Part shown: piece by piece, positions 1 through 11,509 of the stretch
How the letters are laid out: each line of letters starts with the position of its first letter
Numbering within the stretch: position 1 is the stretch's first letter
NCBI GenBank assembly: GCA_024509875.1
Contig: JAMPIV010019840.1
Coordinates: 310,001 to 374,000 of the forward strand
Reading direction: 5' to 3'
DNA from: Oreohelix idahoensis
Lineage: Eukaryota > Mollusca > Gastropoda > Stylommatophora > Oreohelicidae
Length of the DNA: 64,000 nt
The notes under the pieces: model-generated
What the model saw: the letters and a program-made list of their open reading frames with translations, nothing else
Database searches by the model: none
What the model was told of the DNA's origin: nothing
Translations under genes and position numbers: made by a program

Positions 1-716
1 ACTTTGGTTTTTTTTTTTTTTTATTCTTTCACGAAATTAGTAACGCTCAGCAAAGAAAAGTGCGTAAAAATTGGTGTGTATGAGCCAATAACGTACAAAC
101 TTGAAAGTTTTTGTTAAAACCACTTATTATCAGGGAACACTCTTTGAAAACAATCTAAGAACTTTCATATGAAATGTTGTCATCAATGAACTTTTAAATT
201 GAATCTAAAATAACATAATTCTCACCGCGTGTACGTTGGTCACAGCTGAGGAATGCAACCGTGTTGAAAAATTGTATTGTTTCCATTATATGTCGGCGTC
301 ACTGACCCAACAATGGGAAGGAATACCTGAAAACATGGCATAAGCAAATGTCAAATAGTAACCTGCTGCAGGCGGTTTGGTAGCAGATCTCTTTGTGTAG
401 ATTTTTAACAATGCTATAAGCGCCGTACAGTTCAGAAAGCAATGACAAACTACTGAATGAAAAAAATTGCCTAGAAAAATCGCACAAACAGCCAATAAAA
501 GCTGGGGTTGATTGCCACGTCCTGTAAAGGATAAGCAACTAACTTTTTTCCATTATATATACTCTCCCGAAAATAGTTACAATCAACAAAGAAAAGCGTT
601 CAAATGACGGTGTTCATGAACAGTTTGATTACGCTGTCTAATGGAAAGAAACCAAAAACACTTTAAGAATGTACTTCTATCTGCTCATCCAGGAACGTAA
701 ACAGCACACTATAATT
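1..716. other. Unassigned AT-rich sequence
   Basis: No gene or recognisable transposon protein is seen. There is a T-run near 7-23. If the Helitron-like end just downstream is real, this stretch would be the body of a non-autonomous element whose 5' end I cannot place. Confidence 0.4.
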
Positions 717-749
717 AAAAACCCGTCAAATTTGACGGGTTTTTGCTAG
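717..749 (+). mobile_element. Candidate Helitron 3' terminus (hairpin plus CTAG)
   Basis: A perfect 28-bp palindrome (717-744) has a GC-rich stem ACCCGTCA/TGACGGGT around an AATT loop. Five bases after the stem-forming core comes CTAG (746-749), followed by T at 750. A short hairpin closely followed by CTRR with a 3' T is the known signature of Helitron 3' ends. The palindrome also looks like a bacterial terminator, but nothing else here is bacterial. No 5' TC terminus or Rep/helicase is seen, so this is an end-signature call only. Confidence 0.5.
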
Positions 750-977
750 TAACGGTATATTTCAGGCACTCGTGGGAAATAAAGAAGTAGAAAACTAGAC
801 AACAGAAAAAAAAATGACAAGCGAGTCGAGTTTATCAACTAGTGTTTTATATGCCGCTACGTCAGTCTGCACATGCCTATCGTCACGTGTCAATGTGCTG
901 TTGACTGCAGCACCATATACAGTTGTGTTTTTTTTCTTTTTATTATAATGCCCTTAATAAAATAAAGAATACTTTAG

Positions 978-1149
978 ATGGAGACACTGACAGACAAAAA
1001 GAGGCTTGTTATTACATTACAACAAAAAATCGATGTAATTGAAACGTGGTCATAGTAACTCATAAAAAAATAGGACGAGAAGTCGGAAAGTCTGAATCTA
1101 CGGTACGTAATATTATAATACACGCAGACGAAATATCAGCTTTTGTATG
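978..1149 (+). pseudogene. Relic of pogo/Tigger-type transposase N-terminal HTH (CENP-B-N-like)
   Basis: Two short frames encode pieces typical of the psq/CENP-B N-terminal helix-turn-helix. The first starts with ATG at 978 and includes KRLVITLQQKIDVIETWS, ending at a TAG. The second, after a frame change, reads IGREVGKSESTVRNIIIHAD and ends in TGA. In the family this region binds the terminal repeats or the CENP-B box and precedes a DDE domain. No DDE domain follows. A stop and a frame shift show it is dead. The neighbouring SINE at 1269 is unrelated. An origin from a domesticated jerky-like gene is possible but the fragment is too short to tell. Confidence 0.65.
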
Positions 1150-1268
1150 AAGATTTAAAGAAAGAAAAGTCAGTCTTTGCTGCTAAAATATTTTAAAAGA
1201 CAATAATAACGTCAGGTTTAGTAATTTGTTAATTTATTAAATTTTGCTTTATATAACTACTCTTTTAG

Positions 1269-1548
1269 GAGCCGAGGTAGCATAGTGGTTAGTGCACTGG
1301 CTTCCTAGCTCAGTGGTCTATGGTTCGATCCCCAGATGAGGTGGGATTTTTTTTAGGTCGCAAACGCTCCTAGGTGGACCCAGCCCCAACTGGGTACCAG
1401 AGCAACTCTGGGAAGGTTAAGGCGGCCGGCGTGATGTTTACAACATCACCCCTAGTGTGTCGATGGTCAAGAAAATATGGGCCTAATACCATATTCCCAA
1501 TATGCCTCAATGGGTGTGTTATGGGATCCTTTTTCCTTTACCTAACTA
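1269..1548 (+). mobile_element. SINE-A copy 1 (tRNA-headed)
   Basis: The 5' head looks tRNA-derived: an A-box-like TAGCATAGTGG near 1279 and a B box GGTTCGATCCC near 1322. The body runs through a conserved segment (CAACTCTGGGAAGGTTAAGG) to about 1548. The same family is present in reverse orientation at 9376-9632. Boxes A and B would act as an internal Pol III promoter. No coding capacity; mobilisation would depend on a LINE. Confidence 0.8.
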
Positions 1549-2889
1549 CTATTTTACTTTGTTTGTTATACACTGAATAAGAAATATATGTTTTCTTTAA
1601 TCCTTTGCTGTTATATTACCTTAATAAATAGATTTAAAATTTTTAAAAAACTTATGTTTAAAAATCTTCATTGCATATTTTCATTGTGCTGGAATCAATT
1701 ATCATATGTTACATATACTTATAACTTCGAATAGTGCGAATTCGAATTATTGACCGACTTTCATGAAGGGCATGATGGCTCTATAACTTCGCGTGTTGAA
1801 TGGGTTAATGGAGAAATTCTGTTTCGTACAAATGGTGTTTGATCGTCTGTTGCTGCCTCCGCCCGGTATCGATTTTGATTACAACCATGGATTCTTTTGA
1901 TACTTCTTTTAAGTAATTGCATTTTAAACGTGCTTTCAAGAAAAGTTCATAAATATTTGAATGACCGTGTTAATATCGTTTCATTTCATATTACCAGTGT
2001 GACAGCGTGTGTATTCATTTGAAGGTCAATGGTCATTCTTCATAAAAACAGTCAGAACTGGAACCTTGAATACAATATACTGAATAAGACCTTTTTTTGA
2101 CGACATAATACTTTAATAAGGATTCATTCTTACCATCATGAACCAAATGTTGACCTGCTCCAATACTTACTGTATAGTTCACATATCAAGAGCACTGGAT
2201 ACATTATGGCGAGAGCTTCTTTTTCTAGGACATTGCATTACCGAAATTATGCGAATATCGACTCCGAGGTCAACAACAGAATTGCAAAGGCAAGTTCTTG
2301 TATTTCGGAAGACTAAGAATTAAATGTTCTGGGATTCAAGGAATTAGATACACTGTCTAATATATTAATTTACTTTGGCATTCAAAGCCAGGCTTAATCA
2401 GCCCTACATATTCTAACTGCGTTTTCGTATTATCACGACTTACGTTAATAATAAATTATTGCGGCTAATATTGCCGTCTTATATTTTCAGACTCAAGGGT
2501 CCTTATACATTCTTTATTTCTGCTTTAAATATAACATTCTAGTTATGCACTATCACACTTGAGTGGCTATACCACATCTTTAAAACACTTTGGCTAAGTG
2601 GCCATGCCACACATTTTAAAACACTGCCATTGGCTTGAAGGCCACACAACGACTGTCGTAACTATGTCTAACGCGTCATGCATCGATATACGCGATCTAT
2701 TTCATTTATTTATTCAGCCGAGATGTTACATGGTGCAACCATCTGAATCGATGTCTCCTCCTGGGAGACTATCGCACAGGATCCGCTTGCAAACCTGTGC
2801 CTGGCGGACAAACACTTCAAGGGATTCATTATTTACACTAATCGCGATCTAGATGTAATCACACCACATGCGCATACGGCCAGATAACA

Positions 2890-3095
2890 GGATTGTGTGC
2901 TCAGTACGAGCACGCATATGATGCATACTCACATATCCTCATACATTATATATAACCACATAACACTTACACACACCCCCGCTCAGATCTATCTGCACAC
3001 TCATAAACCTCACAATACAACACATCTGTTTACAAATACACATAATCGCATACCAACACACTCGGATCTGTTTACACATACCTGTGTGTATAGAT
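2890..3095. repeat. CA-rich low-complexity tract
   Basis: Imperfect ACACA/CATA-rich sequence. It keeps a short frame open by composition only and is not a credible gene. Confidence 0.6.
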
Positions 3096-3119
3096 GACAA
3101 GTCATTTCACATAGCTATA

Positions 3120-3288
3120 GGGGGTCGGAGTGGTTAAGAGGTATGGCGTCCGCCTCGAATTCTTGAGGTACCGGGTTCGATTCCCAGGTGAAGGAATATA
3201 ATTTATGGAAATTTTTTCTAATGGTCCTAATGATGTCATACTCCCCCCTGGTCTCCTGGGTAGTGAAATCGGATGCATAAGGGCGAAA
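3120..3288 (+). mobile_element. SINE-B copy 1 (tRNA-Leu/Ser-like head)
   Basis: The head GGTCGGAGTGGTTAAGAGG resembles the A-box region of class II tRNAs, and GGTTCGATTCCC near 3175 is the B box. The body ends in a conserved segment near GGATGCATAAGGGCG. A reverse-orientation copy lies at 57606-57775, which supports a dispersed SINE rather than a tRNA gene. No CCA-compatible acceptor stem is seen. Confidence 0.8.
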
Positions 3289-3289
3289 A

Positions 3290-4197
3290 AATAGGAGGTC
3301 TGTGACGGACCGTTTTCGTGTATTATGTTTCCTTGGTTTAATGGTTCTGGTTTTTCCTTCTCTCTATTACCGTTTCCCCAAGTTCTCTCTCTATCACGGT
3401 CCCTTCAACTATTTCACAGTTCTCTCCTTATCACGGCTTCAAGTATTTCGCCGTTCCCACGCAGGTAATTTAGCATTCGAGTCAGTGGGCGGTACCTTGC
3501 TCAGGCTACCTGGACAAAACTCTTTACAGGTGTGAGGAAAACAATATCGGATTTCCAGCGGTAGTCGTGTAATATCAGACTCAATTATGTGTCTTGAGTT
3601 TCTTGTTCAGGGAATGATGGAACATCTCATTTTTGTAGCAGACATGAAGACGCCAGAGACCACCACTTCGATCTCACAGAAACCACATTAAAAGACAGCA
3701 CACTCTATCAGCTACTGCCTCCGATAGCTCCATGTCACCAGTGCGAAAGTCAGAGTAGCTATAAGAATCAGTTTTGTAAGCTTTGGCAATGAGCAATTTT
3801 AAACACACTAGTTAATTACACTGACAAACAACATTTTTCTTTCTTATATAAGAATAAGTGTTCTTAGGTCAGTTTCTTGCGCTGATTTCAAATCTGAAAT
3901 CCGTTTATCTCTATCACGTCGGGTTCTTAAGATATTTGTGAATAAATATATTTTTGGGAAACCGTTATTTGCTCCGTTTCATTTTTACTATATAACTTAT
4001 TAAAAATTAATAAAATGCAAAATAATTCTACTTTTTATACTGCTAAAAGATGCATGACATATGTTACGCTATTTTTCAAATAGTTACTGTATTTTGAAAT
4101 AATTCTGAGCGAAATATGGCTTCTAGAAGTTGTAGAATCGGTATCGAAACCAGTGCCTCATGATCCAATCACGTGTCCGATCCCAGTTCCACCATAA
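3290..4197. other. No gene recognised
   Basis: Short frames only. The upstream part of the broken 4198-5470 gene may lie here in unrecognisable form. Confidence 0.4.
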
Positions 4198-5470
4198 CAA
4201 TATCCGTTGGACGTGAATGAACCATCAGAAAGTGATAGTTTACCTGCTTTAGAAACTAATTCTGACTCGGATTATATACCGGTGAATGATGGTGTTCACT
4301 TAATTAACCATTCAGAACTTTCAGATCTAATACGTGATCTCGCTCTTACCAAAGGACAAGCGGAATTACTCGGTTCGCGACTCAAAGAATGGAATCTTTT
4401 AGCGCCCAATACTCCGATATCTAAATTTCGTCATAGACACAGAGAACTTGTTCAATACTTTGAGATGGATGATGGCATTTGCTATTGCAAAGATGTAAAC
4501 GGTCTAATGGTGCACCTCGGTCGTGAGCACATAGTCAACGAATGGCGACTTTTCATCGATTCTTCCAAGACTAGTCTAAAAGCCGTGTTATTGCATAACG
4601 GAAATTTATTTTCATCAATTCCAGTCGCCTACTCTGTTCATATAAAAGAAACTTATGACAATATGGCTATACTTTTGGCAAAAATAAAGTACAATGACTA
4701 CCAATGGCGGATTTGTGGAGACCTAAAGGTCATTGCAATTCTCACAGGCATGCAGACTGGGTATACTAAATTTTGTTGCTTCCTATGTGAATGGGACAGC
4801 CGCAACAGACAGGAACATTATGCAAGAAAGGTGTGGCCTATCAGGGATCGTATGCAGCTCTGGCATAAAAATGTAATACATGAGCCATTAGTTAACAAAG
4901 ACGGCATCATTTTACCACCGTTACATATAAAGTTGGGGCTCATGAAGAATTTCGTAAAAGCGTTAGATAAAACGAGAAAAGCTTTCACTTATCTTCGAGA
5001 AAAGTTTCCGCAAGTTAGCGATGCAAAGATAAAGGAAGGTATCTTTGTAGGACCTCAGATTAGGAAAGTTATTGCAGACAAACAATTCGAGAACTTGTTA
5101 CATGGTAGTGAACTTCGCGCATGGATGGCATTCAAATCGATCGTCTGATAACTTTCTGTGAAATCACAAATCTGTCGACTATGTGCATATTGTTAAGCAG
5201 TGCATAGATGCATACAGAATTATGGGCTGTAACATGTCCCTCAAAATCCATTTGCTTGATTCGCATCTTGACTTTTTCCCTGACAAACTTGGCGAAGTCA
5301 GCGATGAACATGGAGAACGATTCCATCAAGATATCGCCGTAATGGAATCACGCTATCAAGGACGGTGGAGTGTGACCATGCTTGCCGATTATTGTTGGAT
5401 GCTTCATCGCGATGTACCACATGCCATTCACCGACGAAAGTCGACTGCAAAGAAATTCAAGCCTACATAA
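4198..5470 (+). pseudogene. Broken gene of an unassigned, possibly DDE-transposase-like protein family
   Basis: A 313-codon frame (readable from about 4207) stops at 5146-5148. The same protein resumes one frame over from about 5150 to 5470, with an in-frame TGA at about 5168 before NHKSVDYVHIVKQC. So one indel and one nonsense codon break it. There is no ATG at the apparent start (TTG codon) and a stop at 4195, so the N-terminus is also lost. Counting from 4207, visible features are an Asp in RLFIDSSKTSL (about residue 118), an Asp in WRICGDLKVIAIL (about 172), cysteines in KFCCFLCEWD (190, 191, 194), and a C-terminal SDEHGERFHQD block. Spaced acidic residues plus a Cys cluster would fit an RNase H-fold transposase, but that is inference; I cannot name the family. 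I recall similar uncharacterised proteins in other invertebrate genomes. No flanking inverted repeats found. Confidence 0.6.
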
Positions 5471-6970
5471 CTGTTACACTTCTTGTATGAATGATGTTAT
5501 AATACTTTATGCCTTAAAAAAACTTTTTTTTTTTGTTAGTCAGTGTTATTAACCTATGAGCAGATCAGAACAAATTGTTATTCTGCGCCTCAGAACAGGA
5601 CACAGCCGACTCCGCAGCCACTTGTATATGTCGCAGAGAGATTTATGATTAATACATTTCTATATCTTTTCTTTATTCTACCCGTGTCTTCTACTTTATT
5701 ATCGCTCTTTTATCCTTTTTCTTTTTTTCGCATTGGTTTGATTTTGAAAATATAACTCTCCCATTCAAACCTTTGCCTGTCTCTTTTCTTATGTAGCAAC
5801 GTATTTTTATTGCTGTTAAGCTAAGTAGACCGAATAGTGTAAAATTCGTTCTCGACAGACATATGATGGCAGACAATCGTCTAACATTTTCATCTGACAC
5901 GAAGTTTCTACGGTTAAGTTTCTCGGTGATGGGTGTGAGAGGCGCCAACATGCATCGCTCGGGAATGACCAGAGGTAGCGGCAGGTGTTAGAACGAGAAC
6001 TGGCAGTTTTATTGCCGGCGCCTGAGTTAATGTGAAGTGTTAAGACGGGACGCTAATTTCGGGTTTTCGAGAATAGCGTGCATCCTTTGTCTGTTTTCAG
6101 ATATTATACCAAAGTAGTTTTAGACTTTATTCATTCAGTCCTCCTAAGTTGCAGTAGACGGATCGCTTCGTGCTAGAGAATAAGCTTGTATAGCGAAGTT
6201 CTTAGTTTTCTCGTCAATTTTTGCAGAGCTTCTAGAATACCGATATAAGGGAATAATTCTAGTTTCGTGGTGATTGCCTATAGTTCTGTTTGGAGGTAAT
6301 ATTATATATCTAGTAATAATGAGGGATTTAAGTGGTAAATCGCCTATTTTATTTTCACTAGTTAGATTTCTGTGCAGAGAGATTAAATTAAAAGTCTATT
6401 ATATTCTCTAGTTGACGTGTTACAGCGGAAAGCAGAATAAATTATTATTTCTAGCTTAAACTCAGACAACTATAAATCAATTTAATTAAATTGCTAGTAA
6501 CCAGTCCGAGTATATTTTAAACTAACTTGTAACTGCACTGATTCATCATTGAGTATTGACGAAATACGTATGTATTTCTAATTCATGATGATTGATCTAA
6601 TCTATTCAGAAGGGACCAACCCACGTCTTAATTCCCATATCAAAAATCTACGACAGTATACACCATTTAAGATTGACATTCAGCCATGTATACATGTGGA
6701 CAGGCTCCCCATACTGCAGAGCATATACTTCAAGTCTGCCCCGAAAATGATAAATTGAGGCAAACTCACTGGCCTAGACAAACAACACTGGAAGCAAAAC
6801 TATACGGACCTCTGTATGAACTACAAAAGACAGATTAAAGTTTATACAAGAAACAATAGTGCAGATATAGACAATATATTTCAAGCCAACGAAAGAAGAA
6901 GAAGAACACAATTAACTTTAAACTAATGTGCCCAATAACGCTACGGTACTTATAAAATCCACATTTCTTT
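5471..6970. other. No gene recognised
   Basis: About 1.5 kb without a credible coding region or a repeat that I can match elsewhere in the window. Confidence 0.4.
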
Positions 6971-6974
6971 AAAA

Positions 6975-7085
6975 ATAAAGTTTTACCTCGTTTTGCTGAG
7001 GCGCGTCCCGTTCAACCTAGTCGGTTATATTAGGGCGCACGTCCAAACATAAAAGACCCCTATGTCTGGGGTTAATTTATTGTGC
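6975..7085 (+). repeat. R3 dispersed repeat, copy 1
   Basis: Shares the core TCGGTTATATTAGGGCGCA and flanking AAAGACCC motifs with the inverted copy at 39955-40045. A shorter match lies at about 50028-50090. Class unknown. Confidence 0.6.
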
Positions 7086-7454
7086 ATTTATTCTGGACAG
7101 TTTAAATTTAACATTCATTTTTTAAGGCACTGTGTTTTACTCCCAAAAAAAAAAGTGGCAACACTGGCAAGAACAAAACCTTTGCGTAGAGCTGCCAGAA
7201 TCAGTGTGTACGTTATGAAAATTGTCATTATTTATAAGCACGTACGAGTAATATATATCTTTGTCCTCTTCAAGTACCATGCTCGCTGGCGTAGGTGACC
7301 ATGACGGTTCACAATTTATTTCGCTCGATGTTGTTTATCAATTTCGTTGTTAAAGGGCAGTGTTACTGGATACCTCCACGTTGGAATTGTAATTTTATTT
7401 TTAAAACGATTTAGTCTAGGTTGGAAGTGCAATGTCTTGCTCTTAGAAGGCAGA

Positions 7455-7640
7455 ACCTTAAACAACAACCACATTATTTAAGTAGGCCCTAAGTGCATAT
7501 TTTATACATAAAAACATGAAAAATTGCCTGAGGAATCGTGTGAAATGCTATACCGTACATTATTTTGTGCGGAAAGTAGGTCCAATCTTTCAAGTCTTGG
7601 GAAGTGTAGACCTGGCTGAAAAACCCTCACAAAAAATAAA
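7455..7640 (+). repeat. R1 repeat, left part (split by Tc1)
   Basis: Carries the R1 landmarks GAATCGTGTGAAATGCTATA and AAGTGTAGACCT found near 17175, 24150 and 25215. R1 continues at 9161 after the Tc1 element. Confidence 0.65.
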
Positions 7641-7642
7641 TA

Positions 7643-9158
7643 TACTGTTCAAAAAAAGAAACGCAACATTATTGCAGTAGTAATGGACACCAAATTTCAA
7701 ACTCGTACCAAAATTTTATTTTACGGAATTAATGTTTCAATCTTGGCATGAAGAAACTTTCAGAATTTAGCAATGAAATGATGTTCATTAAATTTGGTTT
7801 GGACTTTTATTCTTTCCAACTGAGGCCTCTGTTTCAGTACGAAGTATGGCCTCTATCAGAGAACGACATCTCCTTGACATGGATCCGATTAGCCGTTGGA
7901 TCTGTTGTTGTGGGATGGCTGCCCACTCTTCCCGCAGTGCAAGAGACAACTGTCGTAGATTGGCTGGAGCCACTTCTCGCTGGCGGAGTCGTCTGTCGAG
8001 TTCATCCCATAAGTGTTCTATGGGGTTCATGTCTGATGACATGGCTGGACACAGTATGGTCTGGACGTTGTTGTCAGCGAGGAACTGGGTGGTGAGTTGT
8101 GCCACATGAGGTCGAACGTTATCCTGCTGAAAAATCGACCCTCGTGCATCCAGAAGTGGAAGGACGTGAGGATAAGAATTTCAGCGACGTATCGTTGGGC
8201 ATTCAGGCGTCCTTCAATTTGCACCAGGTCACTTCTTCCCATGAAGTTGATCGTTCCCCCCCCCCACATCAGTACACCTCCACCACCATGTGGAGGAGCC
8301 TCATCAACGCTGTTCTGTGCGTAGCGCTCATGGACTCTGCGGTAAACTCTTCTCTGTCTATCGTGTCGCTGGAGCACACAAAATGATTCATCACTAAACC
8401 AAACCAGTCTCCAGTCACTCCCAACGGTCCATTGACAATGCTGGTTTGCCCACTGCAGTCGGTTCTGTCGATGCCAGTCCGTAAGAACAGGACTTCTGTA
8501 GGGTCTTCTAGCCCAAGGACCAGAGTCGTGCAGCCGGAACCTGACCACTTGATCTGAAATTCTTCGAGCTGCTGACATTGACTGGACTGTGGAGGACGCA
8601 GATGCAAGTCGATTCCTGAGGTGACGCAGCCGTATGAAGCGGTCTTCTGCAGGAGTTGTGACTCTGGGTCTTCCACTGTACGGCCGGTCTGCCACTGAGC
8701 CAGTTTCTTGAAATCGCCTCCAAAGGCGACTAATGGTGCTTCTAACCACATTAAATTGTATGGCCACTACACTTTATGACTGTCCAGTCTGTTAAACGTC
8801 CAATGATGATGAGTCGTTGTTCTGTAGTGAGATGAGCCATACTTACGCATTAAATTTTCAACTGAATTTATTCGATGAGCGTCAATCTTTTATAGGCATT
8901 CAATAATATGGTCAGAGAATTTTGTGTTCAGTAAGTTTCACGGGATTCTCATGAACCTGTCACGAGTTATTGTCAAAAATGTTGTTTTGACCTTGACCTC
9001 TTTCATGACCTCACAAATTATGAGGTGAGTACAATTCAGGTAACCACGAGAAGTTAATGACCAGGTGGACCCAGTCGATAGGTTGACTGATGTCCAATCA
9101 GCAAATATATTTTATAAAAGTAACACCAAAAAAGTTGCGTTTCTTTTTTTGAACAGTA
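7643..9158 (-). mobile_element. Tc1-type DNA transposon, complete ends
   Basis: The termini are perfect inverted repeats of 27 bp when the TA target is counted (7641-7667 and 9134-9160; outer bases TACTGTTCAAAAAAAGAAAC). TA dinucleotides at 7641-7642 and 9159-9160 are the expected target-site duplication. Removing the element rejoins an R1 repeat whose paralogue at about 25318 reads straight through GATAAATAAAACTG, so the empty site is visible. Length 1516 bp is normal for the group. The transposase inside is broken. Confidence 0.92.
7788..8840 (-). pseudogene. Tc1 transposase, DD34E, two frameshifts
   Basis: The protein would cut and paste the surrounding element through a three-acid DDE active site. 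The start MAHLTTEQRLIIIGRL (ATG at 8838-8840) carries the first helix-turn-helix. A frame change near 8770 joins it to STISRLWRRFQETGSVADRP and a GRPR-like linker, then the catalytic domain. Catalytic Asp 1 is in VWFSDESFCV, Asp 2 in FQQDNVRPHV, Glu in MNPIEHLWDE. I count 34 residues between the second Asp and the Glu, hence DD34E. A second frame change falls at a T-run just before FQQDNVRP (about 8135). All three catalytic residues survive, so decay is mild. Perfect inverted repeats suggest fairly recent mobilisation, perhaps in trans. Confidence 0.9.
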
Positions 9159-9160
9159 TA

Positions 9161-9375
9161 AATAAAATTGCAAACTTACACTGATATAATTGCAATAAAA
9201 TGTTCAGAATATCGGTGCACAGTAGTTTTAAACATATCTACACATTTTTATCACAGTCAGTTCAAAGATGTAATTTTTTTCTTCAAAACCACATATTTTC
9301 TTAAAAACAGGCACCCAAAATTGGTTGCAGAATTTCTCTTCAGGTGATAGGCTATTAAAAAAAAAAAAAAAACAG
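9161..9375 (+). repeat. R1 repeat, right part
   Basis: Continues R1 after the Tc1 insertion, with AAAATGTTCAGAATATCGGT and TTCAAAACCACATATTTTCTT, matching 24970-25090. It ends at an A-run and is followed by SINE-A. Confidence 0.65.
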
Positions 9376-9632
9376 GCTGTAAAAGGTAAAGAATCCCATT
9401 ACATGCACATTAAGGCATATTGGGAATATGTTGTTCGGCCCATATTTTCTTGACCATCGGCAGACTAGGAATGATATAGTAAGCATCACGCCAGCCGCCT
9501 TAACCTTCCCAGAGTTGCTGTGGTACCCAATTCATGAAGCTGGGTTGACCTTGGAGTTTTTCACAGTAAATAATTCCACCTCAACTGGGGATCGAACCAT
9601 GGACCAAGGAAGCCAGTGCATAACCACTGTGC
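9376..9632 (-). mobile_element. SINE-A copy 2 (reverse)
   Basis: Reverse complement of the 1269 family. The B-box complement GGGATCGAACC is near 9588 and the body carries CGCCTTAACCTTCCCAGAG. The tRNA head is cut off inside the A box (ends at about 9632) and abuts a T-run. Confidence 0.8.
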
Positions 9633-9684
9633 TTTTTTTTTTAAATTAAAGAAGAAAAATATCCCGTTCAACCTCTGATGGGTT

Positions 9685-9948
9685 GGGAGCCGCGCTGGTG
9701 TAATGGCTTCGGCGTTGTACTGGCGACCAGGTGTTCATGGTTCAAACCCGGGCGTCAGCGTTTGAAGAAATGTTTACGGCCGGAAATTTGACTGAATAGC
9801 CTGAACGGCTCCTGTTATAAACCCTCTGTGGATGGGAAGGAGCGAAGCTCCTGACCGGGTTGGAAGGAAAGTCCTCAGGTTCCCCAGCCTCGCAATGACA
9901 TGTCATTGGGCCGAAGGGCTGAAAGCCCAAGTGCCGCTGGTTACGGTA
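9685..9948 (+). mobile_element. SINE-C copy 1
   Basis: Head GGTGTAATGGCTTCGG (A-box-like) and GGTTCAAACCCGGG (B box) are followed by a roughly 180-bp body ending in GAAAGCCCAAGTGCCGCTGG. It differs from the copy at 43133 at only about four positions by eye. The short frame on the opposite strand is a by-product of the SINE body. Confidence 0.85.
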
Positions 9949-10077
9949 AAGTGGAGGGGTGTAAAGGCCTGGTTGTTCCAGTTATATAACTGACTTTAAC
10001 AGATATTTAATTGACTTTCATCTGTTAAAAGTCATATGCATTGTAAGAACAGCATCAGACCTTCACATTCCCAACCA

Positions 10078-11509
10078 CTATATATTAACATTTGTTCGTG
10101 TTAAATATTGTTTGACTATATTATGCAGCTCCATAGTTCTGGCTATTCTTAACACCTCTTCTATATTTGTAGGTAAGTTTGATGCTTGCAAATAATCTAA
10201 TATTGGTATTCTCATTTGTTCATACCTCTTACATTTTAACAGGAAATGTTTTATATTATTGCCTTGTAGACATCCTGCACAGTAAGGTTCTTCTATTCTG
10301 AAATAGCCCTTTCCCAGCTGTAGTCTGAGAAGTTTCTTATTACTGGGAATTTTCAATTCCCTAGATATCTGACATTTTCTTGTTGGAGCCTTGAACATCT
10401 TATATGCATGTATTCCTTTCAGATTTTTATCCCACTCTGCTTTCCATTCATCTGTTATTAAATATTTAATTAAGCTCTTCATCTCTGATTTACTCGTCCC
10501 TACATTTATTAGATTTTTATCAATCTACCTTTCTTGGCTTCTTTATCTGCCTTTTCATTTCCTTGTATGCCAACATGTGATGGTATCCAAGCAATTAAGA
10601 CTGAACATCCTCTGGAATATAAGTAAGTAGTAGCCAGAAATATCTCCTCTGCTGTATCAGGTCTACTACATTCTCGTAAGTTTCTAAGTGCTTTAATTGT
10701 TGAAAGAGAGTCAGTTAAAACTTAGTTTTTTGGGAGGGTTATTAGAGAATAATTCTAGTGCTTTTAGTATTGCCACCATCTCTGCAGTGAAAATGGATGT
10801 ATTTTCCATGATGCTATATTCTTTTGCCATTTTCCATATTGGAATATATATATTCCTATCCCCAATTTGCCATCCTCTCCCTTGGATCCATCTGTGTACA
10901 CAGTAATGCTGTCTTTTGATATTTGTTGTATATATTTATTGGCTGTGTTTTTAATATTTTCTTTATTATTTGTTTTCTTAAGTAGTTCTGGTAGGTGGTA
11001 GTCTGTGTCTGGTTTCTTGATCTCCCAGGATGGAACCACTGGCTTGTATTCACAACTGTTATTAGTTGATGTAATTAATGTACCCAGATGGACAATTTCT
11101 TCCATCCTGTAGAGTATCTAGTGGTATTCACTGGATTGGCCTGAGTTGTTAGTTGGCATCTGGTAAAAGCTGTTTGAGCTGGGTGAGACTTATCTAACAT
11201 AACTTTGTTCATGTAATTTAGTCTTAACTCCTTTCTCCGTAATTCTAAGGGTAGAATTCCTAAAGCCACCTCAATAGCTCCCATTGATGTTGATCTGATT
11301 GCATCTGCTATTGTACGTAAAGCCTGATGCTGAATTCTGTCTAATTTAATCTTGTTACTGTGTGCAGCAGAGTCAAATACTATACTTCCATAATCTATTT
11401 TTCCTCTAACAAAAGATTTATAAAAAGTGAGCATAATTTTAGTGCTTGCACCCCATCCATTACCTTTCAAATATCTTAACAAGTTAGTCAATCCTCTGCA
11501 AGACTCCAC
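10078..11509 (-). pseudogene. I/Jockey LINE ORF2 C-terminal region: RT tail, RNase H, Cys-rich end
   Basis: In 5' to 3' order on the minus strand: RT thumb/connection with NGWGASTKIMLTFYKSFVRG and KIDYGSIVFDSAAHS (about 11500-11340) and LELRRKELRLNYM. Next comes RNase H with all four acidic positions recognisable in shifting frames: VYTDGSKG (about 10900), FTAEMVAILKALE (about 10790), DSLSTIKALRNL (about 10710), and WIPSHVGIQGNEKADKEAK (about 10570). The end (10482-10078) is YFRIEEPYCAGCLQG...IKHFLLKC, a CCHC-like finger typical of I/R1/Jockey ORF2 tails. RNase H would degrade template RNA during target-primed reverse transcription. At least two frameshifts separate the pieces, so it is dead. 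Confidence 0.85.
11357..11456. repeat. 100-bp perfect direct repeat, left copy (inside LINE)
   Basis: By eye every base from ACTGTGTGCAGCAGAGTC to GCTTGCACCCCAT is identical to 14448-14547, in the same orientation, with sharp unrelated boundaries there. Confidence 0.85.

Noticed and set aside
717..750. Bacterial rho-independent terminator
   Set aside because: The stem and T-run fit, but the window is clearly animal nuclear DNA; a Helitron end explains it better.
760..780. Similarity of GGTATATTTCAGGCACTC to 61222-61240
   Set aside because: Only about 18 bp with one gap and no extension; likely chance.
1269..1340. tRNA gene with A and B boxes (also at 3120, 9685, 43133 and 57700)
   Set aside because: Each belongs to a repeated family with a conserved non-tRNA body; no convincing acceptor stem, so they are SINE heads.
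8097..8386. Plus-strand frames across the Tc1 element
   Set aside because: Antisense shadows of the transposase gene.
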